From Platerodrilus igneus (taxonomy: Eukaryota; Arthropoda; Insecta; Coleoptera; Lycidae): 64,000 nt of DNA. The notes under the pieces are model-generated. The model did no database searches, had not been told where the DNA came from, and was given only the letters and a program-made list of their open reading frames with translations. Position 1 is the stretch's first letter; each line of letters opens with the position of its first letter. This document shows positions 22,891-35,227 of this stretch, piece by piece. The position numbers were made by a program, and so were the translations under genes. The stretch covers positions 1,116,001-1,180,000 of the forward strand of contig JARFIW010001323.1 of the NCBI GenBank assembly GCA_036346225.1, in the 5' to 3' direction.

Positions 22891-24000
22891 TCTTCAAATG
22901 GATAGCTTTCAATCAATCTTCATTATATGGCTAAATTAATCTTAAATGGTTCAGTATTAATAACTCCTAACTTGTTTCCATAATCTATAGCAATTCTTAA
23001 CTTTCTATTTATCTATTCATAATATTCCTCCTTTAATAACGATTCTACTTCATTCTTAACTTCACCTGGACATTTAATAACACTCGATTCTTACTTCTTC
23101 CTTTAATTGTCTCCCAAACTGATTCACCTTTATACTCTTAACTCTCTTGTCCTCTTTCACTTCACCCATTCCCTTCTTCTTCCTACTCTTCCAATTCCTT
23201 CTCACATCTGTGTAATTAAATTAATGTTTCGACAAACCAAACGCCATTCCTCCCTACATATTTTTACGCCATTTCACAGAAAGATTTGATTCTTTAATAG
23301 AAATTATTTCAAACGAATTATTAAGCTCTATTTTCCAAATTATTTTACTATTATCTGTTATTTTACTACCTTTATTCATTTTATTTTTAAAAACTGTATT
23401 CACAGAAAGTTCCTTTTCTTTTAACTCCTGCAACTATACCATTTTCATCCACTTTATCTATTATATCCATTTCTTCAACATTATCTTCTGCAGTTTTCAA
23501 TAATTCTTTTCTCTAACAATGATACAACTTCTTTTCTAACTTCACCAGGGCACCTAAAACTTTTCTCTTTTACTTTCAGCTCCTTGTCAAATTGATTCAA
23601 ATTCATACAATCACCTTCTATTGCTATATAGACTTCCTCGTCCCATTTAATCCTTTCATACCCCGTAATCATCACTTTATTCTCTGTATCTACTATTCCC
23701 TTCATCTTACTAATAAAATTTATTTCCAGAATGGCGTTAACTCTTAACTCTGGCAATATTAAAAATTCTTGTTCAACCTCTATCATTCCCAGCTTAACTT
23801 TCAGAATTATAATATTGTTGATTACTGCAAATTTCTTGTTATTTGGTTATACTAAATTATTTCTTTTAATAGGTATGACTTTCTGTATTAACTCCTCTGA
23901 ATTATCTGTTATAAAACCTTCACTGATTAATGTTATTTCAGCTCCTGTGTCTAAAAGTAACCGGATGAATGTGTGGAATCCAATGATTCAGATTTATCCG
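22891..24000 (-). pseudogene. Ty3/gypsy protease-RT linker region, decayed
   Basis: Minus-strand 24000-23800 contains the retroviral-type aspartic protease active site (FIRLLLDTGAEITLISEGF). The better preserved 23786-23481 continues with VEQEFLILPELRVNAILEI and VMITGYERIKWDEEVYIA, then CPGEVRKEVVSLLEK. A second related copy of that last block (KCPGEVKNEVESLLKEEYYE) occurs at about 23070-23015 on the same strand, so the region seems partly duplicated. No RT core was found downstream. The protease would mature Gag-Pol; stops and the missing pol make this a relic. Confidence 0.65.
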
Positions 24001-24337
24001 AATCGTTAATTGATATCTATTTGTATGACTTGGGGCGTAATTAAAAAATTCCAATTAATAAAGGGTTATATTGATAAACTTGTAAATCGATATTCTATAT
24101 ATTTTAGATGTAAGTATGTCATAAATGTGTTTTCGTTATATAAAATTATTCGTCCGCATACAAATACGAAACAACGGAATCTATATAAGCACTTAAATAT
24201 TTAGTGACAGAAGCTAAGAAGAAATACGGGCCCACTGTGGGACGCTTTAATAATTTCTGTCTAATTATTATGTATATATTTGTGGCTTTAACCTAGAATT
24301 ACCATAATTTTCCTTTTGCGACAATTTTCAATAAAAG

Positions 24338-24338
<1 letters not shown>

Positions 24339-24377
<39 letters not shown>
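24339..24377. repeat. (TA)n microsatellite
   Basis: About 18 TA units. Confidence 0.95.
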
Positions 24378-24378
<1 letters not shown>

Positions 24379-24864
24379 TACTACAATTCTCTTCGTTTAG
24401 GAAAAGTAACTAATAAGAGCGTGAGGTTCTGTCGCTTAATAAGATAGAAATTAAGGTTTATTTCTTTAGTTTAACTTAGATTGTTTTGGCAGTATTCTTT
24501 TAAGGGTTTCGATGCAAGTAAAACGCATTTTCTGTTTTAGGGCAGGTGATGTTACATAATTCATGCGCCATATGCAAGTTCGACCAGTGAGTAAACGAAT
24601 ATAACAATAATACTGGAAACACCAAGGCTCTACGTTTCGAAGACAATTTATAAAATCGGAAAAGCTCAACCACCAGCTTCCAACAAAAATCAACAATCAA
24701 GGAAGTATACCCTTAATACAATTTAAAAATTTACCGAGAGCCACAACTTTCACTGCTAAATATTTACTCTAAGCTGTTTTGTTGATAACCTTGTACTAAT
24801 CACTAAATTTTGATATTGCAGCTCTTACCTAGATTGGTAATACAATCTTTAATATACAAAGCAC

Positions 24865-25080
24865 CGTTCGTTTTGTTGGATATGTACGTTGATATGACAA
24901 CTTTCCTAATGAATTGAAATTCTGCCGACAATGTCAACATGGGGAAAGAACACACACAATTCCGTGACAACGTTGATTGGCCTCCTTGGTCATGTATTCT
25001 CTTGGACTTTCAAACACATTGTTGGTTTTCTAAGTTTGCTCTTTATTCGGTTTGGTAAGAAGGGAAATAATTTATTTTAC
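24865..25080 (-). repeat. Solo or degraded gypsy-type LTR
   Basis: Similar to bases 1-150: ggatatgtacg(c/t)tgatatga, then aatgtcaaca, then gattggcctccttggtcatg. It follows a gypsy protease relic on the minus strand. The limits are approximate; no TG..CA boundaries were proven. Confidence 0.4.
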
Positions 25081-26430
25081 TAAATAGGTTGCTACTTCAC
25101 CCTGCGATTTAATCGAATATTTTTAAAAATAAGTAGGAAGTACCTCTAAAAATTCAAGAGTATGGTTATCAAAAAGCTGCACCTGCGCGGATTTTGATTT
25201 AATATACGTGTGTGTTCTAAACGCGTTATATTGTAAGTCATTCGATATAAACAGATCCATAGAAATTTTGCTAATGACAAAGTACACACTTGATTAATAA
25301 TAAATTCTTAAGTTTAAAGCGGTAGAAGAATAAAATATTTTATTATATAACCACACAGGACGCCTTTATTCGATCTAAATGGTCATTATCATTACAAAAA
25401 CCCTTACAAATAATATAGGATAAAAACGTTACCTAAAAGTAAAATTACAAATATAACTTACTGTAAGGATAGTTGAAAAAGGAGTGTATCCCTCAAACAC
25501 CGTATAATGAAATTAGGTTAAAAAGTCACTATTTGAGCTTTACATATAAAATACCTAATTTCCAATTAATTTTGTGTTTTATATTTAATTTTTTAACAGT
25601 ATACCACTGACTTTCAAATCGCAAAGGATTCGGTTAAGAACTTTGTCTTATAAATCATCTAAATGTTAACATTTGATTCATGGTGTCTGACGGCTACGGA
25701 AATCTATTAAAAATAAAATTAACTTATCGAAGTAGCTGTAAACACGTCAATCGATTTAGATCAGCATGTGATATCAAAGCCCTACAAAGCAAGCTCTTTA
25801 TTTCAACTTAACTCCCGTACGTGCTTACTACCATGAAGAAACTTTTTGGACATAAAAGTTGTCTTTCTGTTTACAAAGGTAACAAGTCCCACATCGCCTC
25901 TTAGTGCCAGTCGACAAGTATTTCACTAACATAAGCCATAAGCTTATCCTGTTATGCTTTTTATGCTCAACAATTATATTGTTCGCGTACATTCAATACA
26001 CAAAGTGTTTAAAATAACTCATTTCCATATGCATAAGCTTTCTTCTTGGTTGATTTTCAGATACCTGCAGGATTTATTTTATAGACAGACCTCGTTTTAA
26101 TATTTCATGAGCAAATTGAACTTGACAAGTTACTGTTTACGATGAGACACGATTTATAATCCAACCGATTTCAACATGTTTGTATGGTTTAGCAGCTAAA
26201 GTCAGTTCTTCAATTTCTGAAGTTATTGTACAAGGAGTTGTTAAGTAGTAAGTTTTTAGACCACAACATGTACAATTATTTCTACATATTTGGTGTGAAA
26301 TTTTAAAGTGATTTCGTGTTTTTAGGGAGTCACTGATTATTTCCTATTTTCTTTCTATTTGTGCATTTTTATGCAGAAACCATTCTAAATGCTCTAGTAA
26401 ACGGTAAACTTTCGTCTTCTACTAATAAAG
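25081..26430. other. No gene recognised
   Basis: AT-rich spacer without supportable coding or repeat features. Confidence 0.35.
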
Positions 26431-26439
26431 TTGTTACGT

Positions 26440-27160
26440 TTATTTTCGGCGATAGATTCAAATACGTCCTTTTTTGTGATAATTCGTTTTTCATTCACCT
26501 AGCTTCTGTTTCTATTCAAAACCTCATCCTGTATTTTTACCTCGTTACAATAGTACGCGCAATCATAACATTTTTTCAAATCTATTCATTCTAAAACAAA
26601 AATTTATTCGATAAATTAAATAGTCAATAGCTTGTTTTAGGTATCCGTTAATTTGTTAAACATTCAGATTACGTATAATTGCTTTCTCGTGTGTTTCCCA
26701 TTTAAAGAATTGTCGAAATAATAGATCCTACTATTAGTTGATAGCGTGTTTTTCAGTTTGCTAATCGCGCTTTGATAACACGAGGATTGCAGTTCGAACT
26801 CGTGTTATTTGAACCAGTTTTTAATTTGATTCTGCAGTTTGTGCGTTGAAATATTTTCTACAGCGATGCACGTTTTTTTGTTCAACAAGTAGGAGGTATC
26901 TTGCGTGTACCGGTGAGTTTTATCGTGCTTACCCATTCTAATCAGATTCTCTTTTTAGCTCTTAGCTAGAGGCCAAATTGGTTCTTTCTTTAAGTAGGCT
27001 CAACTATTCGTTGACGTAGACCAACTGCTTTTGTCTGTAGACCGCTGCTGCAGTTACGGTGACACGGCAAATGGATCCTGACTACCGTGGCGTTGCTGTC
27101 CTGACTCACTCCCGACGGATTTCAAGATAAGCATCCCGACGCATAGAGGTATGTGACTAG
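26440..27160 (+). repeat. Diverged relative of the 44.3-kb LTR
   Basis: Several colinear blocks match the LTR at 44300-45571. 'cctcatcctgtatttttacc' (26520) corresponds to 44387. 'aaattaaatagtcaatagct' plus 'tgttttaggtatccgt' (26612-26651) corresponds to 44649-44690. 'attgctttctc' corresponds to 44715, and a GC-rich block follows near 27050-27155. Divergence is high, so this is an old solo LTR or partial element of the same lineage. Confidence 0.45.
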
Positions 27161-27286
27161 TTTTCTTTTATGCACATTTGAGGATTATTATTTATCAGCG
27201 GTGAAACCAGTTCACCATGCATGTTTAAAAGCTAGCTACGCTAGTGCTTCTGGTTATATTTCTTTAATTGTTACTACAACTTGGTC

Positions 27287-27381
27287 TACATTTGATACTT
27301 TAATTTAACAAACTTGCTATGGAGAAAACCTACATTTAATACTTTAATTTAACACACTTGCTATTGCGAAAATCTAAGCAT
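27287..27381 (+). repeat. Tandem duplication, two units of about 48 bp
   Basis: The unit 'ctacattt(g/a)atactttaattt' 'aaca(a/c)acttgctat(g/t)g(a/c)ga' occurs twice in succession. Confidence 0.8.
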
Positions 27382-28624
27382 TACTTTTTTCCAATAAGTT
27401 TTATTACGTTAGCTACAAAATGCGCACTTTGTGGATCCATTATAAAATTTGTCTTTTACAATATAACTTAAATTTAATACTTTTCTTTGTCCATGTGAAT
27501 CAACATATTTTAATTAATTTTTATTGCTAATAGATAATCGTGGGCGACGTGCTTTTGGTTTTTTGTTTTTATTTGGTATTTAGGTGAATCCCCCCACTCT
27601 CCGCGTTTGGTAGTTAGCCTGGTCTTTACGTTTCTTCCGGCTAGGTCTAGGTACGTAGCAAAGTGTGACATTGGCGTTTGGCTCCTTAAACGCATTTAAA
27701 ATTATTTCTGGTTTCACTAATAAATAAATTTTTCTAACAGCATAAACAGAAACTTGATGTAGAAAATTATTGTAATCTTTGTACTTATATCAAAGTAAAT
27801 GTAAAACATTCCATAAACCTATGGCGGCATTAGCATAGTGTTTCTCTACTCTATAGTACATATTATTGAATTATTTTTGACCAGTCAAATAAAAACTATA
27901 TCACAAATTTATTTACATAACTAGCTTGACTGTTTTACTGTTTTAGTGCTTTGAGTATTTTACTAAATCTTCATATGTTTGACTGTACAGAAAACCTTGC
28001 AGTCCAAATGCTTAGTAAAAATTAGAGATCAAGGACTGCAATTTAGAAAGAATTTGAGAACGCATGCAGCATAAAACCACCATATCTCAAGACCAATAAT
28101 GCCTTATAAATTCTATGAACTTAATTGCACAAAATCAAACAAAGCATTACCAGCACACTACGACTTATTCAAAATCGTCAGGGTACTGAATATTTAAGTT
28201 TAAGATTATCAACCTTAGGGATATTTTATGGTTGAAATTGGTATGATACCAATCCTTTATCATAGAAATAGTATACTGCAAGAAATCGGCCACTTTCATT
28301 AGTCATATAAAAAGTTTTTTCTTTTATTAAGAATTGTGAAGTGTTTTGAAACGTTTATAATCATATTTCATTTTAATAGTCTCTGTGTTAGTAAACACCA
28401 CCAATAAGGTTAGGGTATTTCCTTCAAGAAATATAATTTTTAGGCTACATGCATTTTTGATACCAAGAAAGGAATATTCCTCTACCTGATATTGTTCATA
28501 CTCAAAGTTGTCAAAAAATATTGTGGCAGTTTTAAAAGGTTACAGACATCATCACTGTAATTTCCTACTAAATTAATACAGTTTTATGATTTATTTGTTT
28601 TGGTTAATAATGTATTATTACTAT

Positions 28625-28722
28625 TGCGCCGATGATCTCATCGTCTGAGCGCAAAAAGGTTCACAGGCAGAATTGTGCCGGTTCAAATAAATAAAAGTTT
28701 CTGATTCTGATTCTAGTCAAGT
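28625..28722 (+). repeat. Probable LINE 3' terminus: hairpin plus tandem 8-mer tail
   Basis: 'gcgccgatgatctcatcg' folds into a hairpin (CGATGA/TCATCG, flanked by gcgc..gcgc at 28627-28652). It is followed by 'gaattgtgccggttcaaata' and a tail of repeated 'ctgattct' (28699-28717). A short hairpin followed by a short-period tail is characteristic of several non-LTR retrotransposon 3' ends. No coding sequence accompanies it. Confidence 0.45.
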
Positions 28723-30769
28723 TTCCGTAAGTTATTGTACATATTTATTAGATAGAAATAACGATACAAACACAACTTCAATTTGCACTCATAAATTATC
28801 TGCCCAAAGTTTGCAGAAAATGTTTCAAATTATTTTATAAAGAGAAAGTACATTTTGTTAAGAGCACTGGTATTTTACCATCCAAACAATCAACATTTAA
28901 CTTGAATAGGTTAGTTAACTTTAAGGATAGATTATTAAACAGACTGAAAATAGTCAAGAATGTTCGAATAATACCACCTCCCTACCAAGCTCGATTTGAA
29001 ATGATCATTTGGGCTTTGCATAAAAGTCTAAGTAATTATTCCATCTTATTAATTGTAATACGTTAGTATGTATCAACTTACCTTGTGTAAAAAACTACCT
29101 AATCTATTTATATATTTCATACTTGGCTTACAGCCGTAATTTTGAGCGTTGTTTCCTGTCTATATCTGACATAAGTCGAAAAACTCGACTATGTTAGATG
29201 TGATTGACAAAATTGCTAAACGTAATTGAAAGTTAAGTTTATGTGTAGTTCTGTACACGATTTGAATTTGTAAATTTCCCAATTATAGTCATCGGTCTTT
29301 AAATAATGTCTCTTTTTTAAATATGCTTTTATTATGTCAAATAGTTTTTCGTTGAAATAAATGCAATTCTAAAACCGAGAAGATCGCCTTAACAATTCTT
29401 CGTAAAATATTCTAAACCGCTGCTCGTTATATTTGCTGGTCGTTAAAACTACTTCTAAATAGATTCTTTGGAAAGATTAGATGCTTAAATGTGTTTGTTA
29501 TTTGCTAGTGTTCTGTAAATTTCTATTTTGTTATATCGGCACGTGTTCGTTTTATGGGTAGAAACGTCCTTCCTCATTAAGTTATTCCGGGAATATTTAT
29601 AGCGTGGATCGATAATCATACAAACCTCTATTCTTTGTTAAAAGTCAGCAACCTACTTGCTTGACAGTATTTTTAATTGTCATAAATTGCAGGGACATTT
29701 TGAAAAGATAGTTTGCTTTTTCCTACGAACAACGAAATTCAATGGAATTAATGATAATATTTTGTTTTCTTAATTCTAGAAGGTTTTTCCGTTGTTTATA
29801 TTTTCACTTGCCTTCTCAGAATATTCTACACCAATATCGGTAGGAATGGTTTCATATTCTACTTCCATGTTTTCAAAGCTGTATAAATACAACTCCAACT
29901 TTAAAAAACACCTCTTGTTAATTCGACTGTTCTTTACTGATTCGACTGCTCTTTCAGCGTTGTACAGTTGCGCTTTTAAAATGCGTTTGTGCTAGTACAG
30001 TACAGTTATGTTGCTTCAGTCCTAGCTGCACTTCGTGAGATGGTACCAGAAAGAAGGTCGCTCCAGGTAAAATACGTTTTTCTGTTCACTTTATTGTGTG
30101 TTGCTTTTTTGGAAGATAGACACTTGCTTTTGATTAATTCTACAATACATTGCAGACCGACGTTAACGCACGCTTAATTATATATAACTTACTGAAAGGA
30201 TTTTAATGCGTTTAGAGCGCTTTTCTACTGTTTGCTTTTTACTGTTTAAATGTGAAATGTGAACATCAATAATGGACCGTTAAAAATTTTAATGATACGA
30301 TATGCATCTCCTACAACAATTTTTTTATTGACTATATTATTATTTCGATATTTTTTGTACATATTTAGGGTTGGACAATATTGTGAGTATGCTTGTAATT
30401 AGATAGTAGGAGATTATGCTTGATATTTTTGAGATTTAGCTTATACTATATTATGTAAATTTACGCTTTATGAACATCACGTTGTAATGAACGATTACGC
30501 AACCATGTATTTTCAACGTTTGTAAATATTCTTTTGGCATTGTATGTTCTCCTTCATGTGCGTAATATAAATTTCTTTATTACTGAGGTTTCCAATTCTT
30601 TTCTTTCTAAGTCACCCACTCCACTCTCTGACATTGTTTAGCAAGCCCAAACTCTGATTCTTTTGGAGTTCGATTCTGTCCCTGTTTTGTTGCGGTTTTC
30701 GATGTAGATAATTTTCTACTACTTACTGTGTTGCGTTCTTCCTTGTCAGTACAGGATACCGTAACACGT

Positions 30770-30772
<3 letters not shown>
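28723..30772. other. No gene recognised; possible promoter/first exon near 29880-30066
   Basis: Mostly blank AT-rich sequence. 'gctgtataaatacaac' at 29877-29892 is TATA-like, and about 175 bp later 'gctccag|gtaaaata' (30066) is a splice-donor-like site. This could be an LTR or host 5' end; the evidence is weak. Confidence 0.25.

Positions 30773-30812
<40 letters not shown>
30773..30812. repeat. (TA)n microsatellite
   Basis: About 19 TA units. Confidence 0.95.
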
Positions 30813-30815
<3 letters not shown>

Positions 30816-30889
30816 CATGAGTGATTAGGATAATCATAGACACTGTCGCATATGTTTCACCAGAAATTGACTTTGTTGCTTCGTTAAAA

Positions 30890-32756
30890 AAAAACCTAAA
30901 AGTTATATAATTTCTTGTAACGAGAGTACTTCATCCACTGACAAACACTGGGGTGGGTTTTTCTAATTTTAAAATAGCTGAACCAAGAGGATCAATTACT
31001 TCTAAGATTCTTGGAATCACAGCATACGTGTTATTTCACCGAGTCGATATTTCTTGTATTAGACAGTGCATTCGGTATATTATATTGCTCCTTTTTGAAA
31101 ATTTTTGGTGCTACTTTTAAAATGGTATACAATTTTCTACATTTTGCAATTACTAATGCAATACATTCCAGTTTTATGTCATCCTGCACCACCAGATTTA
31201 ATGTGTGAGCATAGCATATCAAATTACGTGTTTTTAAAATTTATTTCGCAACCTTTAACATATGCTAGGCATTGTCCGTAACAATACACTTTATCTTATG
31301 TTTAATTGACCATTCTATAAATACTTGTTGCAAACCATTGGCTATATTTTGCACTGTGTGTTGTCCAACTTCAATGAGGTCTGTTGATAAAAGAGCACTT
31401 TTTAATGAAAAAGTCATCATCATTAGGTCTTCAGTCCTGGAAGTGGTGAGACACGTACCCCTCATTGTTTCGTATTCTGAACTAACCTACACATTTTCCT
31501 GAGATTTGCACAGTCTGCATATATCACTATCTGATCTAGGTCTACATCTACCTCGTTTTTCCTATCTCTGCTTGTAATATATCCCGTACTATTTTTCAAA
31601 AATGCCTTAAACGTATTATGCCCTTCTATTTCTCCTATTTTTTTCCACAGATATCCTTGTTTTTCTCTACTATTTCTATAACCTATTTGTTATTAACTTT
31701 GTCTGTCCATGCTATCATCCTCATACATCTGAATCACAGCATTCCAAAAGGCTGCTATTGTTTTTCTGTCTGGTTTTCCTACTGCCCGTATTTCATAGGC
31801 ATACTGTGCTGCGCTCCACACATATGCTTTCAACAATTTTTTTCATGTTTCTATGTTTGTTGTCTTTCATCATAGGCGCTGTTTTTTCTTGTTAGATGCA
31901 GTTCGGTCCCTTCTATTGTTCTACACTTATATACCCTATTTCTCCGATATTAAGTGGTTCTGAAGGGTGGGTAAGCAGCCTGTGGCTGACAAGTTCTCCC
32001 AGCACTTGAACATTTGTTGATTTAATAAAAAAATGATCCGTAACTGTTAAGAAACTTGCGGTTACTCTAAATGTCCAAGTGCCAGCCGTAATTGCAATTT
32101 ATTCGATATTAACAATAGTTGTTTGAAACTTAGTCTTTGCAGAGGCACATGCTTGCTGCATGTATTTACTAGTAATTGTTGTCTTTTTGGGTAAAACATA
32201 CCTTGGATCAAAATGTCTAAATCTAGAGTCCTGAACAATATTAAATGGCTGAAAACGTTTAACCATTAGTGGAGTTAGTTATAACTCAAGTTCCATCTTC
32301 CTTTGCGAATTGGAATCATAATGTAACGAACGCTTAAAAAGTGGACTTATGCTTTCTGTACTGCTGCTCAAGCTTGATGTTGTCGGAGCGCTACCGTTGC
32401 TTTTAACTGAGGAGATGTCATCGCCCTTTTCAATGTTTGAAGGACATCGTTTAAAGTAGTCGTGCAAATTTGTGGTATTCCCACTTGTTTTATATTCTTT
32501 TCCCCGTGTAATACAGTTTGCTCATTTTTTATTTTTGATTTCTTAAAATATCTCCAAACTATAGACATTTTTTCCTTTTGTATGAAAAAGATGCAGCAAA
32601 ATTAATTATAATATCAGAAGAATCAGAATTTGTTGCATTTGCTTCATCAAATTTTGAATCAGTTGAACATTTGAAAACCATCTCGGTCTCAGACCTATCT
32701 TGAGGCCTACGAAAAGTGGAAGCACCTCCCTTGCTCGTCCTTACTTGTTTAACCAT
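30890..32756 (-). pseudogene. hAT transposase with BED zinc finger (ZBED-like), decayed
   Basis: The minus strand from 32756 reads an N-terminal linker (MVKQVRTSKGG...). A decayed BED finger follows at 32568-32400 (SIVWRYFKKSKIKNEQTV), with its cysteines mostly lost. At 32230-32040 is FRHFDPRYVLPKKTTITSKY then ITAGTWTFRVTASFLTVTDH. After an inserted LINE composite the core continues at 31400-31265 (LIEVGQHTVQNIANGLQQ, IKCIVTDNA, the second catalytic Asp). Then come CYAHTLNLVVQDDIKLE (31220) and CRKLYTILKVAPKIFKKEQY. It fades at about 30890 (RILEVIDPLGSAI). The C-terminal dimerisation block is missing. Stops, frameshifts and the insertion show it is dead. Confidence 0.8.
31413..32020 (-). mobile_element. 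RTE-like LINE composite inserted in the BED-hAT gene
   Basis: On the minus strand this begins with the LINE tail segment (caagtgctggga, then agccacaggctgctta, to 'gaagggaccgaactgcatct'). It then passes directly into a coding fragment of the same LINE family ('aacaagaaaaaacagc' ... 'ttccaggactgaagaccta') and ends at 'atgatgatga'. The flanks tttaatgaaaaa (31401-31412) and tttaataaaaaa (32021-32032) are an imperfect 12-bp target duplication. Removing it rejoins the hAT reading almost exactly. The same tail-then-coding order occurs at 35521-36340 in the opposite orientation. Confidence 0.75.
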
Positions 32757-32964
32757 TTATGGTGCAAAACTTTCTTTTTGCTTTTTAAATCTTTATTTTG
32801 GTATAAACTGTTCCTTATGGACTAACTATTGACTATTTAACTTAATACTAATCATTTATTAACAAATTATAACAAAAACGACACGGTTGATATTCCAACC
32901 AATGAACAACTAGACTTGTGATATTCTTAGTATGTTAATAGGCTGCTATATCAACCATTTACAA

Positions 32965-35010
32965 TGAGGGCAGCGGCTCTTTCGGTATTTAGATTGGCAG
33001 AGACCATAGGGGTCGGTATGGCAGTCTAAGACACACTACCGCGATGTGGAAGGCAACGGGAAACCACCACATTATCTCCCAAGTACACAGCGTACTTAAA
33101 TTGTAACAAATATGATGGCATTCTCTGGGGCAAAAGATTCCGGAGTTAAAATATTCCCCCATTCGGATCTCCAGGAGGGGACTACTTCGGAGGATGCGAT
33201 CGGAAAGTTAAAAATAAGAGTCGGGAACATTCTGCGAGTCGGAGCGTGGAATGTTAGAAGTATGAAGCAAGTAGGTAAGCTAGAGAACCTAAAAATCGAA
33301 ATAAATAGGTTATCACTAGACATAGTAGGGATCAGCGAAGTTCGGTGGCCAGAAGCAGGAGATTTTTAGAGTGGAGACTTCAGGGTAATTCATACAGGAG
33401 CAGAGGAAGGAAATTTGGGTGTGGGGATAGTTATGCGGAAAAAGATACGATAATGTGTAGAAAATTACTTACAAAAGAACGAAACTTGGGATATCCTATA
33501 CTTAGAGATGAGTTTGAATTAGCATTAAAGAGTCTGAAAAATGGTAAGGCGCCGGGCACAGATAAGGTGCAAGCAGAAACTCTAAAAGCCGCTGGACAAG
33601 CAGTAACAGAACGTCTATTCCAACTTGTACGCAATATGTATGAAACAAGGCGAGATACCCAAAGATTTCAAACGTAGCATCATAGTAACTATACCAAAAA
33701 AGCAAGACGCGGATAGATGTGAAAATTTTCGAACAATAAGTTTGACAGCACACGTGTCAAAAATATTAACTAGAATTGTGCAAAGACGAATGGAAAAACG
33801 GGCAGAAGAAATACTAGGAAAAGATCAATTTGGGTTTAGGCGAAACAGGGGAACACGGGAGGCTATTTTAGCTCTGAGAGTTATAATGGAGAAAACAATA
33901 GAAAAAGGGGAAAGCGTGTATATAGGGTTTGTAGACCTGGAAAAAACATTCGACAATGTAAAATGGAAAAAAATGTTTGAAATACTCAAAAAGATTGGAA
34001 TGAGTTATAGGGATAGACAAATAGTACATAGCCTATACAAAGAGCTAACAGCAGTAATAGAATTATAGCAGGAACGTAGAGAAGTAAACATTAGGAAAGG
34101 GGTAAGACAGGGATGTGCCCTATCCCCATTAATTTTTAACTTGTACATAGAAGAGGCAATGAATACTGTCAAATGCAGGAAGACGTTTGGAATTACTATG
34201 CAGGGACAAAAGATTGATATGCTTAGATTTGCAGATGATATAGCGGTATTAGCGTCTAGCAAGGAAGAGTTAGAAGCTGATCTTAATGAAATGGAAACGG
34301 TTGTAACAGAGAAATACGGTATGAAAATTAACAAAACTAAAACTAAAGTTCTAGTATGCAAAGGTGGGAAAAATGAATAAAAACAAGAATACAAATAGGT
34401 AATGAGAACTTACAAGAGGTTAAGGATTTTTGCTACCTAGGACGCCAAATAACGCAAGATGGGAAAAGCACAAAAGATATAAAACAAAGATTAGCACAAG
34501 GTCGTGTTACATTTAACAAGAAAAAGCAACTACTGTGCTCAAAGACCACAAACATAGAAACAAAGGAAAAGATTGCTTAAAACATATGTGTGGAGCACAG
34601 CACTGTACGGCTGTGAAGCCTGCACAGTAGGAGAAGCGGACAAGAAAAAAATAGAAGCCTTTGAAATGTGGTGCTACAGACGTATAATGAAGATATCATG
34701 GACAGACAAAGTTAAGAACGAAGAGGTACTAAAAATGGTAGGGGAAGAAAGAAATATGTGGAAAACGGTAAAAAATAGGAAAGATAGGATGATAGGCCAC
34801 ATACTACGGCATGAGGGAACAGTGCAGAGTATATTAGAAGCAGAGATAGGAAAAAAGAGAAGTAGAGGTAGACCTAGGTTAGACTATTGCACACAGATAG
34901 TGAAAGATATAGGGTGCAGGAATTTCAGGGAAATGTGTAAGCTAGCTCAGAATAGAAATCAATGGAGGTACGCATGGAACCAGTTCCAAGATAAATAAAC
35001 TATTGACGAA
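32965..35010 (+). pseudogene. RTE-like LINE: endonuclease start fused to reverse transcriptase by deletion
   Basis: The 5' UTR-like start lies at about 32965. At 33220-33369 is the endonuclease N-terminus (LRVGAWNVRSMKQVGKLE, then DIVGISEVRWPEAGDF), as in 'craniofacial development protein 2-like' LINE proteins. After about 33445 the sequence jumps to the RT finger region, so most of the endonuclease catalytic domain is deleted. RT follows: ALKSLKNGKAPGTDKVQAE (33520), frame change, YIGFVDLEKTFDNV (33926), stop at 34066, RKGVRQGCALSPLIF (34096), MLRFADDIAVLA with the FADD active site (34219-34254). The C-terminal part spans 34573-34998 (YVWSTALYGCEACTVGEADK, AFEMWCYRRIMKISWTDKV, MIGHILRHEGT, GRPRLDY). 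At least four breaks make it inactive. Clade RTE is inferred from these motifs. Confidence 0.85.
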
Positions 35011-35227
35011 AAAATAACTGTACTTAAACATGCTGATTATTATAAGCCACTACAGGTACTGGTTCTGCAATATCCTCTAATAATCTCAATTGTGTGAAAG
35101 GATTTATTGGACAACTATTAATTCGTCAAATGTCTAAGTGTTGGGGGATCTTGGTAGCCACAGGCTGCTTAATCCCCTCCACATACCAATGAATCTCGGG
35201 GAAATAGGGCATATAATTAGAAAACAA
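35011..35227 (+). repeat. 3' tail of the RTE-like LINE
   Basis: Non-coding tail from 'tattgacgaaaa' through 'tgctgattattataagccac' and 'tagccacaggctgcttaa' to 'aacaatagaaggggaa'. Three other copies exist in the window (1750-1985, 35650-35865, and reverse at 31870-32015), all in a LINE context. Confidence 0.7.

Noticed and set aside
24466..24700. Two overlapping minus-strand frames with aromatic and Cys residues
   Set aside because: No family recognised and both frames equally open; not supportable as a gene.
30607..30843. Open frame across the (TA)n tract on the minus strand
   Set aside because: Tyr/Ile repeats come from TA translated through; flanking residues match no family.
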